Source of the DNA: an uncultured Clostridia bacterium | GTDB lineage: Bacteria > Bacillota > Clostridia > Christensenellales > UBA3700 | Direction of reading: 5' to 3' | Length of the DNA stretch: 64,000 bases | NCBI GenBank assembly: GCA_948471525.1 | Contig: CAOKSY010000001.1 | Coordinates: 186,001 to 250,000 of the forward strand | Part shown: in pieces, positions 8,851 through 17,786 of the stretch | How the letters are laid out: every line of letters starts with the position of its first letter | How positions within the stretch are numbered: position 1 is the first letter of the stretch | The notes under the pieces: generated by a model | Told to the model about the DNA's origin: nothing | Database searches by the model: none | Seen by the model: the letters and a program-made list of their open reading frames with translations, nothing else | Translations under genes and position numbers: made by a program

Positions 8851-9453
8851 TTATTTAGCGCATTCTTCGTCAAAATAAGTCGCCATTATGTCCGCGATAT
8901 GAACCATCGCCGCAAACGGATATTCCGAAAAAGCCTGACTTAAAGAAAAATCTCCGCCCAGCACTCTTTTGTCGAATCCGCCCATATGCCAGTTGATCGC
9001 CATCGCTTCATCGCGCGTCAGTCTCATAAATCCGCTTATGATATATACTGATTTTTCTCCGTGACCGTAAGGCAGAGAATCTTTGACGCTGTAGAAAGGC
9101 ACTTGCTCCCAAAATCCGTCGACTTTGACGTTGCGCATTTTGACTTCGTAAAAATCCACCTTGCACACGTCGTGCAAAAGCGTCGCTATCGCGATGTTTT
9201 CCATAGTTATGTTCTTAAAAAGCGCGCTGCTTTCCTTCGCGATTTCGCGCTCGTAGATCTCGACCGCTCTCTCGAATACGTTGAGCGAATGATCGCAAAG
9301 TCCGCCCGTCACCGCATTGTGGAACTTGGAACTCGCAGGCGCGGTAAAAAAATCGCTGTCGCAAAGCCATTTGAGAAGTTTGTCGCTGCCCTCTCTCGTC
9401 ACGTATTTGTTGAATAACTGTATAAAACGTTCTTTATTAAAATCTAAGTCCAT
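8851..9453 (-). CDS. HD-domain phosphohydrolase-like protein
   Basis: 200 residues. The HD-superfamily metal residues are visible: His55 (CDHSLNV), His94-Asp95 (LLHDVCK) and a late Asp (HIADIMATYFDE). The layout resembles the HD part of YhaM-type 3'-exonucleases and other stand-alone HD hydrolases; the substrate cannot be told. SD GGGAG precedes the ATG. It lies 76 bp upstream of pgcA on the same strand, so the two may be co-transcribed. Confidence 0.75.
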   Translation of the reverse strand: MDLDFNKERFIQLFNKYVTREGSDKLLKWLCDSDFFTAPASSKFHNAVTGGLCDHSLNVFERAVEIYEREIAKESSALFKNITMENIAIATLLHDVCKVDFYEVKMRNVKVDGFWEQVPFYSVKDSLPYGHGEKSVYIISGFMRLTRDEAMAINWHMGGFDKRVLGGDFSLSQAFSEYPFAAMVHIADIMATYFDEECAK

Positions 9454-9558
9454 TTTCTTTTCTCCCGCTGTATACAGTAATTATATATCTTAAAGCATAA
9501 AAATGTCAATCCGACAGCCTTAACAATAGACACATATTGATCTAGGATATCACTGAAT

Positions 9559-9592
9559 CAAATACGGGGCGCGTTATCTGCTCCCCGTATTT
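9559..9592 (-). terminator. Hairpin after the first membrane-protein copy
   Basis: CAAATACGGGG/CCCCGTATTTG forms an 11-bp stem with a 12-nt loop directly after the stop of the 9599 gene. The T-run is poor. The same hairpin recurs 850 bp later. Confidence 0.6.
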
Positions 9593-9598
9593 GATCTG

Positions 9599-10246
9599 CT
9601 AATTAGTTTTGTCAACATACTCGCTATACGTTTGTATATTGTCTACCGCGGACTTGAAAATTTGCTCTATCCGCTCTTTCTTTTGCTCTTCGGTGTAATT
9701 GTCCGCAACGTCTTCTTTTACTGTAATTCTCAAAATCATAATACACGTTGCTCTTTTTCGCGGGGTTGTCTTTATATAATAGACAGTATCATCGTCAAGT
9801 ACTGTACCAGTGCAATACTTGTAACCTTTGTATTCTTGATCATATTTCTTTTTATCTTTTTTTGTTGAGAAATACACGTCTATATTTACAGGAATTCCCT
9901 CGCTGTCTGCTTTGCTGGAAAGGTAATAAGAACATTCGTCTATATTCTCTACTCTCGCAGACAAATCAGGATTGACTTTAAATCCATTATATATTATCAT
10001 AACGGAGTCGGCATAATCGGCATTTCCTAAAAAACCTACTCTTTCCAGATTATTTACCGTCAAGAAATCGTCCGATAAATATACTATGTCGTCTCCCATT
10101 ACCGTACTCAATTTATCAAGACTAATGAACCTCTGAACAGTCAAATATCCGCTATTCAAAATACCCCATATTATACCTAATATCAACACAGCCAATGCAA
10201 GTAGTACAATAAACGTTATTAATATTGCTTTCTTTGCCTTTGTCAT
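9599..10246 (-). CDS. Small membrane-anchored protein, copy 1 (unknown family)
   Basis: 215 residues: a short basic N-terminus, one membrane segment at about residues 8-30, then an extracellular-type domain of about 180 residues rich in Tyr, Asp and Lys, with Cys at about 106 and 145. I do not recognise the family. The protein is identical to the copy at 10449. SD AAGGGGGC precedes the ATG. Its own promoter lies at 10356-10384, separated from the gene by a 13-codon relic of a cysteine-peptidase gene, so it is now expressed without the peptidase. A role as inhibitor or partner of the peptidase is only a guess from context. Confidence 0.7.
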   Translation of the reverse strand: MTKAKKAILITFIVLLALAVLILGIIWGILNSGYLTVQRFISLDKLSTVMGDDIVYLSDDFLTVNNLERVGFLGNADYADSVMIIYNGFKVNPDLSARVENIDECSYYLSSKADSEGIPVNIDVYFSTKKDKKKYDQEYKGYKYCTGTVLDDDTVYYIKTTPRKRATCIMILRITVKEDVADNYTEEQKKERIEQIFKSAVDNIQTYSEYVDKTN

Positions 10247-10265
10247 AATACGCCCCCTTTTTAAT

Positions 10266-10313
10266 TTAATTACCGTTTATATAGACGTTTCCCGCCGCGC
10301 AGAATTGGTGTAA
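10266..10313 (-). pseudogene. Stub of the C39-like peptidase gene (3' end only)
   Basis: The minus strand reads FCAAGNVYINGN and stop, against FCAAGNVYVNGI and stop at the end of the intact gene at 11115. The body of the gene is missing and the promoter at 10356-10384 abuts the stub. Confidence 0.7.
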
Positions 10314-10355
10314 CACTATTGCAATTGACTTTCTGTATCTATGCTTGTTTATTAC

Positions 10356-10384
10356 ATTTTAGTATATAATTATCGGTTTGTCAA
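10356..10384 (-). promoter_or_regulatory. Sigma-A-type promoter for the 9599 gene
   Basis: Minus strand: TTGACA (10384-10379), 17 bp, TAAAAT (10361-10356). The TTGACAAACC start is shared with the promoter of the intact peptidase gene, so it seems to be the original peptidase promoter left after deletion. Confidence 0.75.
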
Positions 10385-10410
10385 TAGCGAATTAAATAAC
10401 TTGGGCATTA

Positions 10411-10441
10411 AATACGGGGCGCGTTATCTGCTCCCCGTATT
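10411..10441 (-). terminator. Hairpin after the second membrane-protein copy
   Basis: Second copy of the AATACGGGG/CCCCGTATT hairpin, between the stop of the 10449 gene and the upstream promoter of copy 1. Confidence 0.6.
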
Positions 10442-10448
10442 TGATCTG

Positions 10449-11096
10449 CTAATTAGTTTTGTCAACATACTCGCTATACGTTTGTATATTGTCTACCGCG
10501 GACTTGAAAATTTGCTCTATCCGCTCTTTCTTTTGCTCTTCGGTGTAATTGTCCGCAACGTCTTCTTTTACTGTAATTCTCAAAATCATAATACACGTTG
10601 CTCTTTTTCGCGGGGTTGTCTTTATATAATAGACAGTATCATCGTCAAGTACTGTACCAGTGCAATACTTGTAACCTTTGTATTCTTGATCATATTTCTT
10701 TTTATCTTTTTTTGTTGAGAAATACACGTCTATATTTACAGGAATTCCCTCGCTGTCTGCTTTGCTGGAAAGGTAATAAGAACATTCGTCTATATTCTCT
10801 ACTCTCGCAGACAAATCAGGATTGACTTTAAATCCATTATATATTATCATAACGGAGTCGGCATAATCGGCATTTCCTAAAAAACCTACTCTTTCCAGAT
10901 TATTTACCGTCAAGAAATCGTCCGATAAATATACTATGTCGTCTCCCATTACCGTACTCAATTTATCAAGACTAATGAACCTCTGAACAGTCAAATATCC
11001 GCTATTCAAAATACCCCATATTATACCTAATATCAACACAGCCAATGCAAGTAGTACAATAAACGTTATTAATATTGCTTTTTTTGCCTTTGTCAT
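10449..11096 (-). CDS. Small membrane-anchored protein, copy 2 (unknown family)
   Basis: 215 residues, identical to the product of the 9599 gene: one N-terminal membrane segment and an outside domain of unknown family. This copy lies only 18 bp downstream of the C39-like peptidase gene and has its own SD (AAAGGGGGC), so the two are an operon. The pairing of a secreted cysteine peptidase with a small membrane protein is the likely ancestral unit of the 9.6-13.5 kb region. Peptidase-inhibitor pairs such as streptopain with its adjacent inhibitor offer a possible model, but nothing in the sequence proves it. Confidence 0.7.
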   Translation of the reverse strand: MTKAKKAILITFIVLLALAVLILGIIWGILNSGYLTVQRFISLDKLSTVMGDDIVYLSDDFLTVNNLERVGFLGNADYADSVMIIYNGFKVNPDLSARVENIDECSYYLSSKADSEGIPVNIDVYFSTKKDKKKYDQEYKGYKYCTGTVLDDDTVYYIKTTPRKRATCIMILRITVKEDVADNYTEEQKKERIEQIFKSAVDNIQTYSEYVDKTN

Positions 11097-11114
11097 AATA
11101 CGCCCCCTTTTAAT

Positions 11115-12452
11115 TTAAATGCCGTTTACATATACGTTTCCCGCCGCGCAGAATTTACTTACGTATAATTGTGCCGTTTTTTCTAGTTTATCACTATGAA
11201 GATATTCGTGCCAATTAGCATGACACACAAATTCGTCAAGTACTCCTAAAGAATTTTTTGTATAACCATAGACTACTACATTATGTTTTGACACCCCTAC
11301 TGGCTTATTGTCTATATCATACCCAGTACCAGAACCAATGGTCATTATCGCAGGATTACCCGAATCAACCGCCTTCTTAATATTAGTATATGTCGTAAAA
11401 TGAGTAGGCTGACAATCTATACCATATGCCTCAAAATAATCCTTGAAGCCGTAATTTATATCTCTATAAGTTGCCGCCCCATCCACAAGAGAACTTCCTA
11501 TCTGTAATACATTCGTATATCTATCTAAAATCGCCCTTACTTGTTCGGCGCGCGACAGTAAAGGATTATTATTAATTTGTGCTTTCGTATATCCATAACC
11601 AATTCTAGCCGGAATCAAGTTAGTATTTAATCTCATTCTATCATAATATTGTAATACCATTACCATTGAAACGATTGAGCAAGCGTTATATACGTTTTTA
11701 GGATAAAACAAGTCATAACCGTAATTAAAGTCCCTCATATAGACGGTTCCATATAGTTTGGGATCAAATCCATCAAATGTATATAATACTGAATTGTATT
11801 TTTCGTAACTAACATCTGCATTAGGAAGATTGTGCCAACAATAATAAATATTGACTTCACGTGCAAAATAATTAAATTTTTCGCTACTATTTCCAAGCAT
11901 AGTAAGTCTAGTTCTATTCCCTGCTCCCAATGGCATAGGAGTATTTAGCGCCTCAATATAATCTTCATAATCCAAAGCGCGAAGTTCTGCCATTTTGTTT
12001 TTCATTTCTTCTGTTTCTTCTTCGCTGGCATAAACTGTTTTATCCGGATTCAACGACCTATAACCTTTCTCGTCAAGAATATACGTATTGCCAAAACCGC
12101 CGTAATACTTTTTACCTTCCAATCCAAAATATACGGAATTACATTCGCCTCGTTCCATAATAGAAGAAGTTTGTCTGATAACAATCATATAATAATCTAC
12201 AAATTCATACAATCCATAAAGCGGCTCGCCATTAAAATCATAAATCTCTTCGATATCTATCAATGTCGGCAAATCCTTATCCTCAAATTTATCTTTTAGG
12301 TTCATTATGGCTCTATCCTTTTCTTCTGCAGAAAAGGTTTCACCTTTTATACCTAATTTTATCTCGTCTGCAAAAGCCACCCCGATTGTTCCAACGCCCA
12401 TTGTTACAATCAAAATTAACAAAACACATAAAATTATAACTTTATTTCTCAT
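11115..12452 (-). CDS. Secreted C39-like (papain-fold) cysteine peptidase
   Basis: 445 residues. A signal peptide (residues 1-29, cleavage after VAFA) indicates Sec export. The C-terminal half has the order of a papain-fold enzyme: Cys258 in YNACSIVSMVMVLQYYD, His near 395 in SKHNVVVYGY, and a HANWHEY motif near 415 for the third residue. This fits Peptidase_C39_2-like and streptopain-like families; residues 40-200 may be a propeptide. SD AAGGAGGAG precedes the ATG. The promoter is TTGACA-17-TACAAT at 12533-12505. No ABC transporter is nearby, so it is not a bacteriocin leader peptidase. It is followed at 18 bp by the small membrane protein. Confidence 0.7.
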   Translation of the reverse strand: MRNKVIILCVLLILIVTMGVGTIGVAFADEIKLGIKGETFSAEEKDRAIMNLKDKFEDKDLPTLIDIEEIYDFNGEPLYGLYEFVDYYMIVIRQTSSIMERGECNSVYFGLEGKKYYGGFGNTYILDEKGYRSLNPDKTVYASEEETEEMKNKMAELRALDYEDYIEALNTPMPLGAGNRTRLTMLGNSSEKFNYFAREVNIYYCWHNLPNADVSYEKYNSVLYTFDGFDPKLYGTVYMRDFNYGYDLFYPKNVYNACSIVSMVMVLQYYDRMRLNTNLIPARIGYGYTKAQINNNPLLSRAEQVRAILDRYTNVLQIGSSLVDGAATYRDINYGFKDYFEAYGIDCQPTHFTTYTNIKKAVDSGNPAIMTIGSGTGYDIDNKPVGVSKHNVVVYGYTKNSLGVLDEFVCHANWHEYLHSDKLEKTAQLYVSKFCAAGNVYVNGI

Positions 12453-12504
12453 TATTTTCTCCTCCTTATCATAAAATTAATGCAGAAACATTGCCTCTAA
12501 TTGT

Positions 12505-12533
12505 ATTGTAAGGTATAATCATTGGTTTGTCAA
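12505..12533 (-). promoter_or_regulatory. Sigma-A-type promoter of the C39-like peptidase gene
   Basis: Minus strand: TTGACA (12533-12528), 17 bp, TACAAT (12510-12505), about 50 bp before the start codon. It shares TTGACAAACC with the promoters at 10384 and 13464. Confidence 0.75.
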
Positions 12534-12648
12534 TATGAAAACTTTTAATTTTTATGTCGAATTTTGTCGAATACTCTTATTACTTTAATATATGAGGAAA
12601 TATATTGGAAGATAACTTTTACATCAAATTTATTTAACCTTCCATAGA

Positions 12649-13326
12649 TTAGGCGCTGTAACATTCTATATTCTCCAATGCCGACTTAAACAACTGCTCT
12701 GCGCGAGTCTTCAAGTCGCTGTATGTATATTCATTTTTCTCCCATTCGTTCTCGTACAATATAAAAGACATCGAAAAAAGACAGTCCTTCTTTTCTCTTG
12801 TCTTTGTCACGGCGTAAAAACTTATACGCTCCGAGTAAATATCTTCCTTCAAACAATATCTATATCCGTTGTATTCTAAATCAAGATCGGAACCTAAATA
12901 TTTTAAACTTTTTTTATCGCTTGTAAAAGAAACTCTTGTCTCTATCTGCATGACGTCCGCACCTTTACAATAGACGTAATACTCGCAATTATCCAATCCT
13001 TTAACTCTACTTTCGAGATGCGAGGGCGGCGATATTTGACGTGCGTCGTAATATACGATCACGTCCGCCATACCGAGGTCGCCTTCTCCGAACACTTGAG
13101 GAATAAATCCTTCCGGACGTATTATCAGATCGTTTTTCTCAAAAAAACTGTCCGAAAGATACGTTATATCGTCTTCCATCACCGCGCTCAGATCTTCATA
13201 ATACATACTTTTGCTTTTCGAATCAATTCCGCTATCAAGAATAATAAGTATTATTCCGAATATCATAAACGCAAGCATCACCAACACTATTACCGTAGTA
13301 ATTATGGCTTTCTTCACTTTCGTCAT
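12649..13326 (-). CDS. Small membrane-anchored protein, diverged copy 3
   Basis: 225 residues and a clear paralogue of the 215-residue pair: the same MTK-KKAI start, one membrane segment at about residues 8-30, the conserved block LSAVMxDDITYLSDSF near 45-60, and the same tail (R-EQ-FKSAL-NI--YS). The middle has diverged strongly. SD GGGGAGCG precedes the ATG. Like copy 1 it sits behind a promoter (13464-13436) and a peptidase stub rather than an intact peptidase gene. The function is unknown. Divergence next to an identical pair suggests different ages of duplication. Confidence 0.7.
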   Translation of the reverse strand: MTKVKKAIITTVIVLVMLAFMIFGIILIILDSGIDSKSKSMYYEDLSAVMEDDITYLSDSFFEKNDLIIRPEGFIPQVFGEGDLGMADVIVYYDARQISPPSHLESRVKGLDNCEYYVYCKGADVMQIETRVSFTSDKKSLKYLGSDLDLEYNGYRYCLKEDIYSERISFYAVTKTREKKDCLFSMSFILYENEWEKNEYTYSDLKTRAEQLFKSALENIECYSA

Positions 13327-13345
13327 AATACGCTCCCCTTATAAT

Positions 13346-13393
13346 TTAAATGCCGTTTATATAGACGTTTCCCGCCGCGCAGAATTGGTGTAA
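13346..13393 (-). pseudogene. Second stub of the C39-like peptidase gene
   Basis: Reads FCAAGNVYINGI and stop on the minus strand, then TAATTATAAGGGG and the start of the 12649 gene. Only the last dozen or so codons of the peptidase remain. Confidence 0.65.
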
Positions 13394-13435
13394 CACTATT
13401 GCAATTGACTTTCTGTATCAATGCTTGTTTATTAC

Positions 13436-13464
13436 ATTTTAGTATATAATCATCGGTTTGTCAA
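13436..13464 (-). promoter_or_regulatory. Sigma-A-type promoter for the 12649 gene
   Basis: TTGACA (13464-13459), 17 bp, TAAAAT (13441-13436) on the minus strand, near-identical to the promoter at 10384-10356. Confidence 0.75.
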
Positions 13465-13490
13465 TAGCGAATTAAATAACTTGGGCATTA

Positions 13491-13518
13491 AAAATGCTAC
13501 CCTTTTATTGGATAGCAT
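13491..13518 (-). terminator. Terminator after the VanW gene
   Basis: Minus strand: ATGCTA/TAGCAT stem extended by a CC/GG pair, followed by TTTT, just after the stop of the VanW-family gene. Confidence 0.65.
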
Positions 13519-13526
13519 ACTCGCTG

Positions 13527-14477
13527 TCAAAATATATTGATATTCCAGTCGACTTTAGGTCTTTCGGGCTTTATATCCTCGCCCTTTTTTATTCTTACTA
13601 TCTTGCCTTGTATCGGCAGATAGCTGTCGCGGCGAAGTTCCTTTTCTTTGACTTTGATTCCGTCTTTATAATACTCTATGATCGCTCTGGACTTATATCC
13701 CTGTTTGCCCTTTTTGCTGATCACGTATTCGCCCTCGCCGTCAGTCAACACCTCGCCGTCCAATATATCCGACCATTCGACCGTCGGTTGCGGCTCGGGT
13801 ATGACTTCGACTATTTCGCTACGCAATTTTACCGTGTATTCCGTGGGATGTCCGTATATATCAAAATATATTCTCCCGTCTTTTGTATATCCGTTTACCA
13901 ACACGTCGTAATCGGAATCGTTGAGCAATACCATATCTATATATTCGCTGACCGTCGCGTCTTGGGACAACTCGCAATACGATGACGGAAGGCTGTGCGC
14001 ACGTACGCGATCGCTGCTAAGTCCCGCTCTTATCCAAGCATTATACAAAGTCGTCGAGACCTGACATACTCCGCCGCCTATGCCTTCGGTATATTCTCCG
14101 TCGACTATTATCTTGGCGTTTTTATAACCTCTTTCCTCTACGCGTTTGCCCACTATATCGTTGAAAGAAAGTTTTTCGCCTTTCTTGATAGCCAGCCAAC
14201 TGAAATTGTCGCAAGCAAGCTTAACGTTGTGACTTCTCTCCTCTTTTGACGTGGAAAAATCCGTGCTGAACGATCCTATGATCTGCATCTTAGGCGAAAA
14301 GTCGTACCGATTGGGACTATAAGCTCCTTCGGCATATTCGTCAATTGAGTATAGGAATACTCCGAACGTCGAAATTAATAATGCGACGAATATAAATATT
14401 ATGGCTGAATTGCCGAATTTGTAATCTGTACGACCTTTCACGCTGTCAGTATGTGAAAAAGTCGGCGAATTATTCAA
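13527..14477 (-). CDS. VanW family protein with C-terminal G5-like domain
   Basis: 316 residues: one membrane segment (about 24-45), then a VanW domain with FSFN-like LSFNDIVGKRVEERGY and the strong motif GIGGGVCQVSTTLYNA near residue 135, then a G5-like segment (VEVIPEPQPTVEW and following) near the C-terminus. VanW proteins are extracytoplasmic and linked to the cell wall; their biochemistry is poorly known. The start is probably the TTG at 14477, overlapping the end of the ligase-like gene by 8 bp, so translation is likely coupled. No good SD is visible, so a start further in is possible. Confidence 0.85.
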   Translation of the reverse strand: MNNSPTFSHTDSVKGRTDYKFGNSAIIFIFVALLISTFGVFLYSIDEYAEGAYSPNRYDFSPKMQIIGSFSTDFSTSKEERSHNVKLACDNFSWLAIKKGEKLSFNDIVGKRVEERGYKNAKIIVDGEYTEGIGGGVCQVSTTLYNAWIRAGLSSDRVRAHSLPSSYCELSQDATVSEYIDMVLLNDSDYDVLVNGYTKDGRIYFDIYGHPTEYTVKLRSEIVEVIPEPQPTVEWSDILDGEVLTDGEGEYVISKKGKQGYKSRAIIEYYKDGIKVKEKELRRDSYLPIQGKIVRIKKGEDIKPERPKVDWNINIF

Positions 14478-15948
14478 TATTCACAGTTTGGACGATATCG
14501 GCGCTCGCGGAATCGACTGATAAGATATTTTCATTCTTACGTTGCAGACGCTCGTATGCGGGTCTGTTGCGAATCGCAGGCTGGATACTCAAAGCAAAAA
14601 ATACCAAAAAATACGGATAGGTATAGGTAAAAGAATTTCCGAAAACCGCAGATATAAGATAGGCAAACGCTCCCGAAAGAAGTATGAAATCGGCAGTCTC
14701 CAGTCTCGCCCTGCCGACTACTGCTCGCGTAAACCACCATACCAATGCGACTGCATACATAACAAGTCCGAGAATGCCTATATTGCTCGCTATAGTAAGA
14801 TATTCGTTGTGAGCAACGTCCAAAGTCGGATCGTAGATATTGTTGGAATAATAGAGATCGAGACCTTTGCCGAACCACGGCGACATCTCTATCACCTTTA
14901 TCGTTCGCATCCATAGACCGAATCTGTTTGTGCCCGCCGAACTTGCGTCGCCTCCGCCGCTGCCGCTCGAGAAAACGCTTTTTATATCTCTGAAAAGTTG
15001 AATATACGACCGCCACATTTGGCTTCTGCCGCAAAGCTCGACGATCAAAGTTACGACCGCGGATATCGCCAGAGCAAGCAACAGCCTTTTTGCGTTCAAT
15101 TTTTTTGACATAGCGCCGCTGCAAACTATAAAAATAATGCCGCCTATAAATGCCAAGTTCGCGCCCAACGTATCGCATACGAAAAGATAGTATACGTTCA
15201 GCGGAAGTATCATCGCAGCCGCAAACATTGCTATTTTATGTTTGGAAAATACTATCGCTCCGAAAGTTGCCGTTGACGACATTGCCAAAAAATATCCGAA
15301 ATGATTGGAGTTGTTGAAGACGCCTACTTTTGGAGAGATATTAAAATTCAATCCAAACAATTTCTCCAGAAAATCTCCGTACAATTCTACGTTAAACAAC
15401 GATACCGTAATCAATCCCGAAAGTCCTATAAACGTCCAAAGCACCGCCGTCTTGGCAAATTTCACTTCATTGCGTATTGCGAATGACGCCAAAAATACCA
15501 CGCCGTATCCGAGCACCGTAAAAAATCCCTCGTTTATGTATCCCGATCCGTAAAGAGATTTTTTTATGTCGGGCGACTTTAAAGTCGCTATAAAAGCCCA
15601 GACAAGCATTAGCGCCAAAGGGATCAGTATCAAACTGTCGAGGACGGTCTTGTCCAAGCCGCGTCTTTTGCCGTCGCAAAACCTGTAAATCCTGAATATG
15701 TAATAGACTGCAAGCACAAACGCCGCGGCGACCGTGCAAATTTTAAAATAAATCTGGGAATAGTACATCGGATGCGAATGATCGGCGATCGTATTGTTCA
15801 ACCGACCGTAACACAGAAGACAAAACAGCCCCTGCAACACTATCGAAATAACGCAGGCAAACAGAACGTACGACAGCTTTTTTTGTGCCGCGTCGAGTCT
15901 TTTTTCCCTCTTATTTAAATTTATGGATATATCGCAGTCAGCCGACAT
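14470..15948 (-). CDS. O-antigen ligase / polymerase family membrane protein
   Basis: 492 residues with about ten to twelve membrane segments and a large outside loop around residues 330-400 containing PWFGKGLDLYYSN and DVAHNEYLTIASNIGILG, the pattern of the O-antigen ligase (Wzy_C) family. Such proteins polymerise or transfer lipid-linked glycans outside the membrane. SD GAGGAGAG precedes the ATG. It is followed by the overlapping VanW gene and preceded by a separate wzz-like gene. With a second Wzy-like protein at 59783 the organism may build two glycans, or this one may act as the ligase to the wall. Confidence 0.85.
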   Translation of the reverse strand: MSADCDISINLNKREKRLDAAQKKLSYVLFACVISIVLQGLFCLLCYGRLNNTIADHSHPMYYSQIYFKICTVAAAFVLAVYYIFRIYRFCDGKRRGLDKTVLDSLILIPLALMLVWAFIATLKSPDIKKSLYGSGYINEGFFTVLGYGVVFLASFAIRNEVKFAKTAVLWTFIGLSGLITVSLFNVELYGDFLEKLFGLNFNISPKVGVFNNSNHFGYFLAMSSTATFGAIVFSKHKIAMFAAAMILPLNVYYLFVCDTLGANLAFIGGIIFIVCSGAMSKKLNAKRLLLALAISAVVTLIVELCGRSQMWRSYIQLFRDIKSVFSSGSGGGDASSAGTNRFGLWMRTIKVIEMSPWFGKGLDLYYSNNIYDPTLDVAHNEYLTIASNIGILGLVMYAVALVWWFTRAVVGRARLETADFILLSGAFAYLISAVFGNSFTYTYPYFLVFFALSIQPAIRNRPAYERLQRKNENILSVDSASADIVQTVNIE

Positions 15949-16046
15949 CGTCTCTCCTCCGCGATTTCATCGCGTTCGGTTTATATAAATGATTATGCAT
16001 TGAAATTTATACTATCATTCGCGACAATCGCTGTCGATGTATGACA

Positions 16047-16069
16047 AAACCCGACTTAATGTCGGGTTT
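16047..16069 (-). terminator. Terminator after the wzz-like gene
   Basis: Minus strand: AAACCCGAC/GTCGGGTTT, a 9-bp stem with a 5-nt loop followed by a short T-run, 20 bp after the stop of the chain-length gene. It separates that gene from the ligase-VanW pair. Confidence 0.8.
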
Positions 16070-16087
16070 GTGCATGCTTTTTGTATT

Positions 16088-17539
16088 TTAAAGTAAATTC
16101 TCTTTATCTTCTTCGTCCTGTATCTGCGCAATCTCTTCTTCGACCGCCGATTCTATTTGATCCTCTTCTTCGGTCTTTTTCTTTCCTGTCAGCGCCGCGA
16201 TTTTCATAGCGCCTTTCTTGGATGTCACGACCATTGCTATTATCACGGCAAGTATGATGACTACCGCTATAATTATAAAGAACATCATCTTCGTAATAGG
16301 CGAGAAGGTGGTCTGTCTTGCTCCGGAAGTTACTCTTACAAGAGAGTTTATGCTGTAGCCGCTGTTGTAATCCTTCAGCATTTCGTTGTACGAATTCAAC
16401 AAAGCGTTGTAATCGTTGATAATACCGTTTGCCATCAAGAGCGCCTTGTCGTAAAGAGCTTTCTTCTCCTCGTCGGTCTTTCCTGCGAAATTATCTGCAT
16501 TTGCGTTATAGTCGTTTAAATAACTCGTCCATATCTCCTGATTTTGCATTGCGGCGGCATGTTTATCAGTTGCCACCAGCAAAGCGTCTTGCAGTTTCTG
16601 AGATTCCTGTATTACGACGCCGGTGTTTTGCGAAGAGCCGGGAGTAGTTATTATAGTCTGTATGCTTGCCAAAGCTTCCTTGAGATCGCTCACTTGTTTA
16701 GCATAAGCGCTTGTCTCGGCGTTATACTCGTTAAGCTTCAGTTCAATATACGCTTTCTCTCCGTTGCCGTCAATGGCGTTGGTCAGGATATGCGTTCTGT
16801 ATCTGTCGAGCTCTATCGAAAGACTTGCTACCTGAGAAGCAAGCGTAGAATAGGATACTCCTTGCGAGGAAGAAATAAATTCGGGGGCTTTCTGCGCCCA
16901 TCCTTTGAGTTCCTGCGCAAAAGTGTTGAGATTTTGACGCAAAGAACTGAAATTGAGGACAGTATTGACGCTCTCTCCGCTTACGCCGTCGATAGCGGCA
17001 AGTTTGGTCGTCATATTATATTTGGACTTAAAGGTCTCGATATACGTAGTAGTAATGCTGTCGACTATAGTCGAGTACTCGTTCCTCGAGCCTATCTTTC
17101 TGTCCAAAGCAGGGTTTTGAGCAAGAATGATCCTGTAATTATAGTCGTTGCTGACTACTCTGTCGCCGTCCTTGATTTCGTTTATGGAAACGGGAACAAC
17201 AGATAGATTTTCGATAACAATATCGACAAGCACATCAATAGTAGCCTCGTCATAGCCGCACTTTACAAGCGCGTTGCGCACGTTGGACGAAGATCGGATA
17301 TCGTCGACGAGATTCATTTGACCTCCCCACGGATCGTCTCCCTTCTCCACTCCGGAGTAATAATACGTTATCTTTGTCTCATATTGGCTGTTTGTGACTA
17401 TCAGACTGCATATTCCCATTATGCCCGCAGTTATTATGATACCGATCATCGCGTATACCAAAATGCGCACTCCGCTGATCTTGATCTTCTGCCATATCAT
17501 TTTGAAAGTCAATTCGCCGTTCTGCTGCTCTTCTTCCAT
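16088..17539 (-). CDS. Wzz-type chain-length determinant protein
   Basis: 483 residues with the polysaccharide co-polymerase layout: a membrane segment at about 24-47, a long outside region with helical coiled-coil stretches (about 200-390), and a second membrane segment near 425-447 before a charged cytoplasmic tail rich in Glu. There is no tyrosine-kinase domain and no Tyr-rich tail. It sets glycan chain length together with a Wzy polymerase. SD GGGAGGTATG precedes the ATG. It is transcribed alone, with its own terminator. Confidence 0.8.
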   Translation of the reverse strand: MEEEQQNGELTFKMIWQKIKISGVRILVYAMIGIIITAGIMGICSLIVTNSQYETKITYYYSGVEKGDDPWGGQMNLVDDIRSSSNVRNALVKCGYDEATIDVLVDIVIENLSVVPVSINEIKDGDRVVSNDYNYRIILAQNPALDRKIGSRNEYSTIVDSITTTYIETFKSKYNMTTKLAAIDGVSGESVNTVLNFSSLRQNLNTFAQELKGWAQKAPEFISSSQGVSYSTLASQVASLSIELDRYRTHILTNAIDGNGEKAYIELKLNEYNAETSAYAKQVSDLKEALASIQTIITTPGSSQNTGVVIQESQKLQDALLVATDKHAAAMQNQEIWTSYLNDYNANADNFAGKTDEEKKALYDKALLMANGIINDYNALLNSYNEMLKDYNSGYSINSLVRVTSGARQTTFSPITKMMFFIIIAVVIILAVIIAMVVTSKKGAMKIAALTGKKKTEEEDQIESAVEEEIAQIQDEEDKENLL

Positions 17540-17786
17540 ACATACCTCCCTCGGAATCGGTGCCGATTATAAATAATTATAACACTTCCGAATGCTTATA
17601 TGCAATAAAAATAACTTAAAAATCAGTCTTATTGGATGCAAAATCGTATTTCTTGTCGAATTTTTAACTTTTTTTAATACTCTTAGCGAAAACATTCGCA
17701 TATCTTTCGGCTTTTCTTAAATCAAAACACTTGCCAAAGCGTTATTTTTATGATAATATCATTTTATTAAAACTTAATATCGTTAT

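Larger units (their letters stand above)
9560..11100. repeat. Tandem duplication with an 850-bp period
   Basis: 9560-10409 and 10410-11100 are near-identical. Only one base differs across the two 215-codon genes (C versus T near 10231/11081). The first copy also contains a peptidase stub and promoter (10266-10384); in the second copy the matching place is occupied by the end of the full peptidase gene. The stub-promoter segment 10247-10409 is itself repeated at 13327-13491. The near identity indicates recent duplication or gene conversion. Confidence 0.92.
13327..13491. repeat. Second copy of the promoter-stub segment (also 10247-10409)
   Basis: About 163 bp almost identical to 10247-10409, running from the start codon of one membrane-protein gene through the peptidase stub and promoter to TTGGGCATTAAA. 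After that the two sites differ, which marks the edge of the copied unit. Confidence 0.88.
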
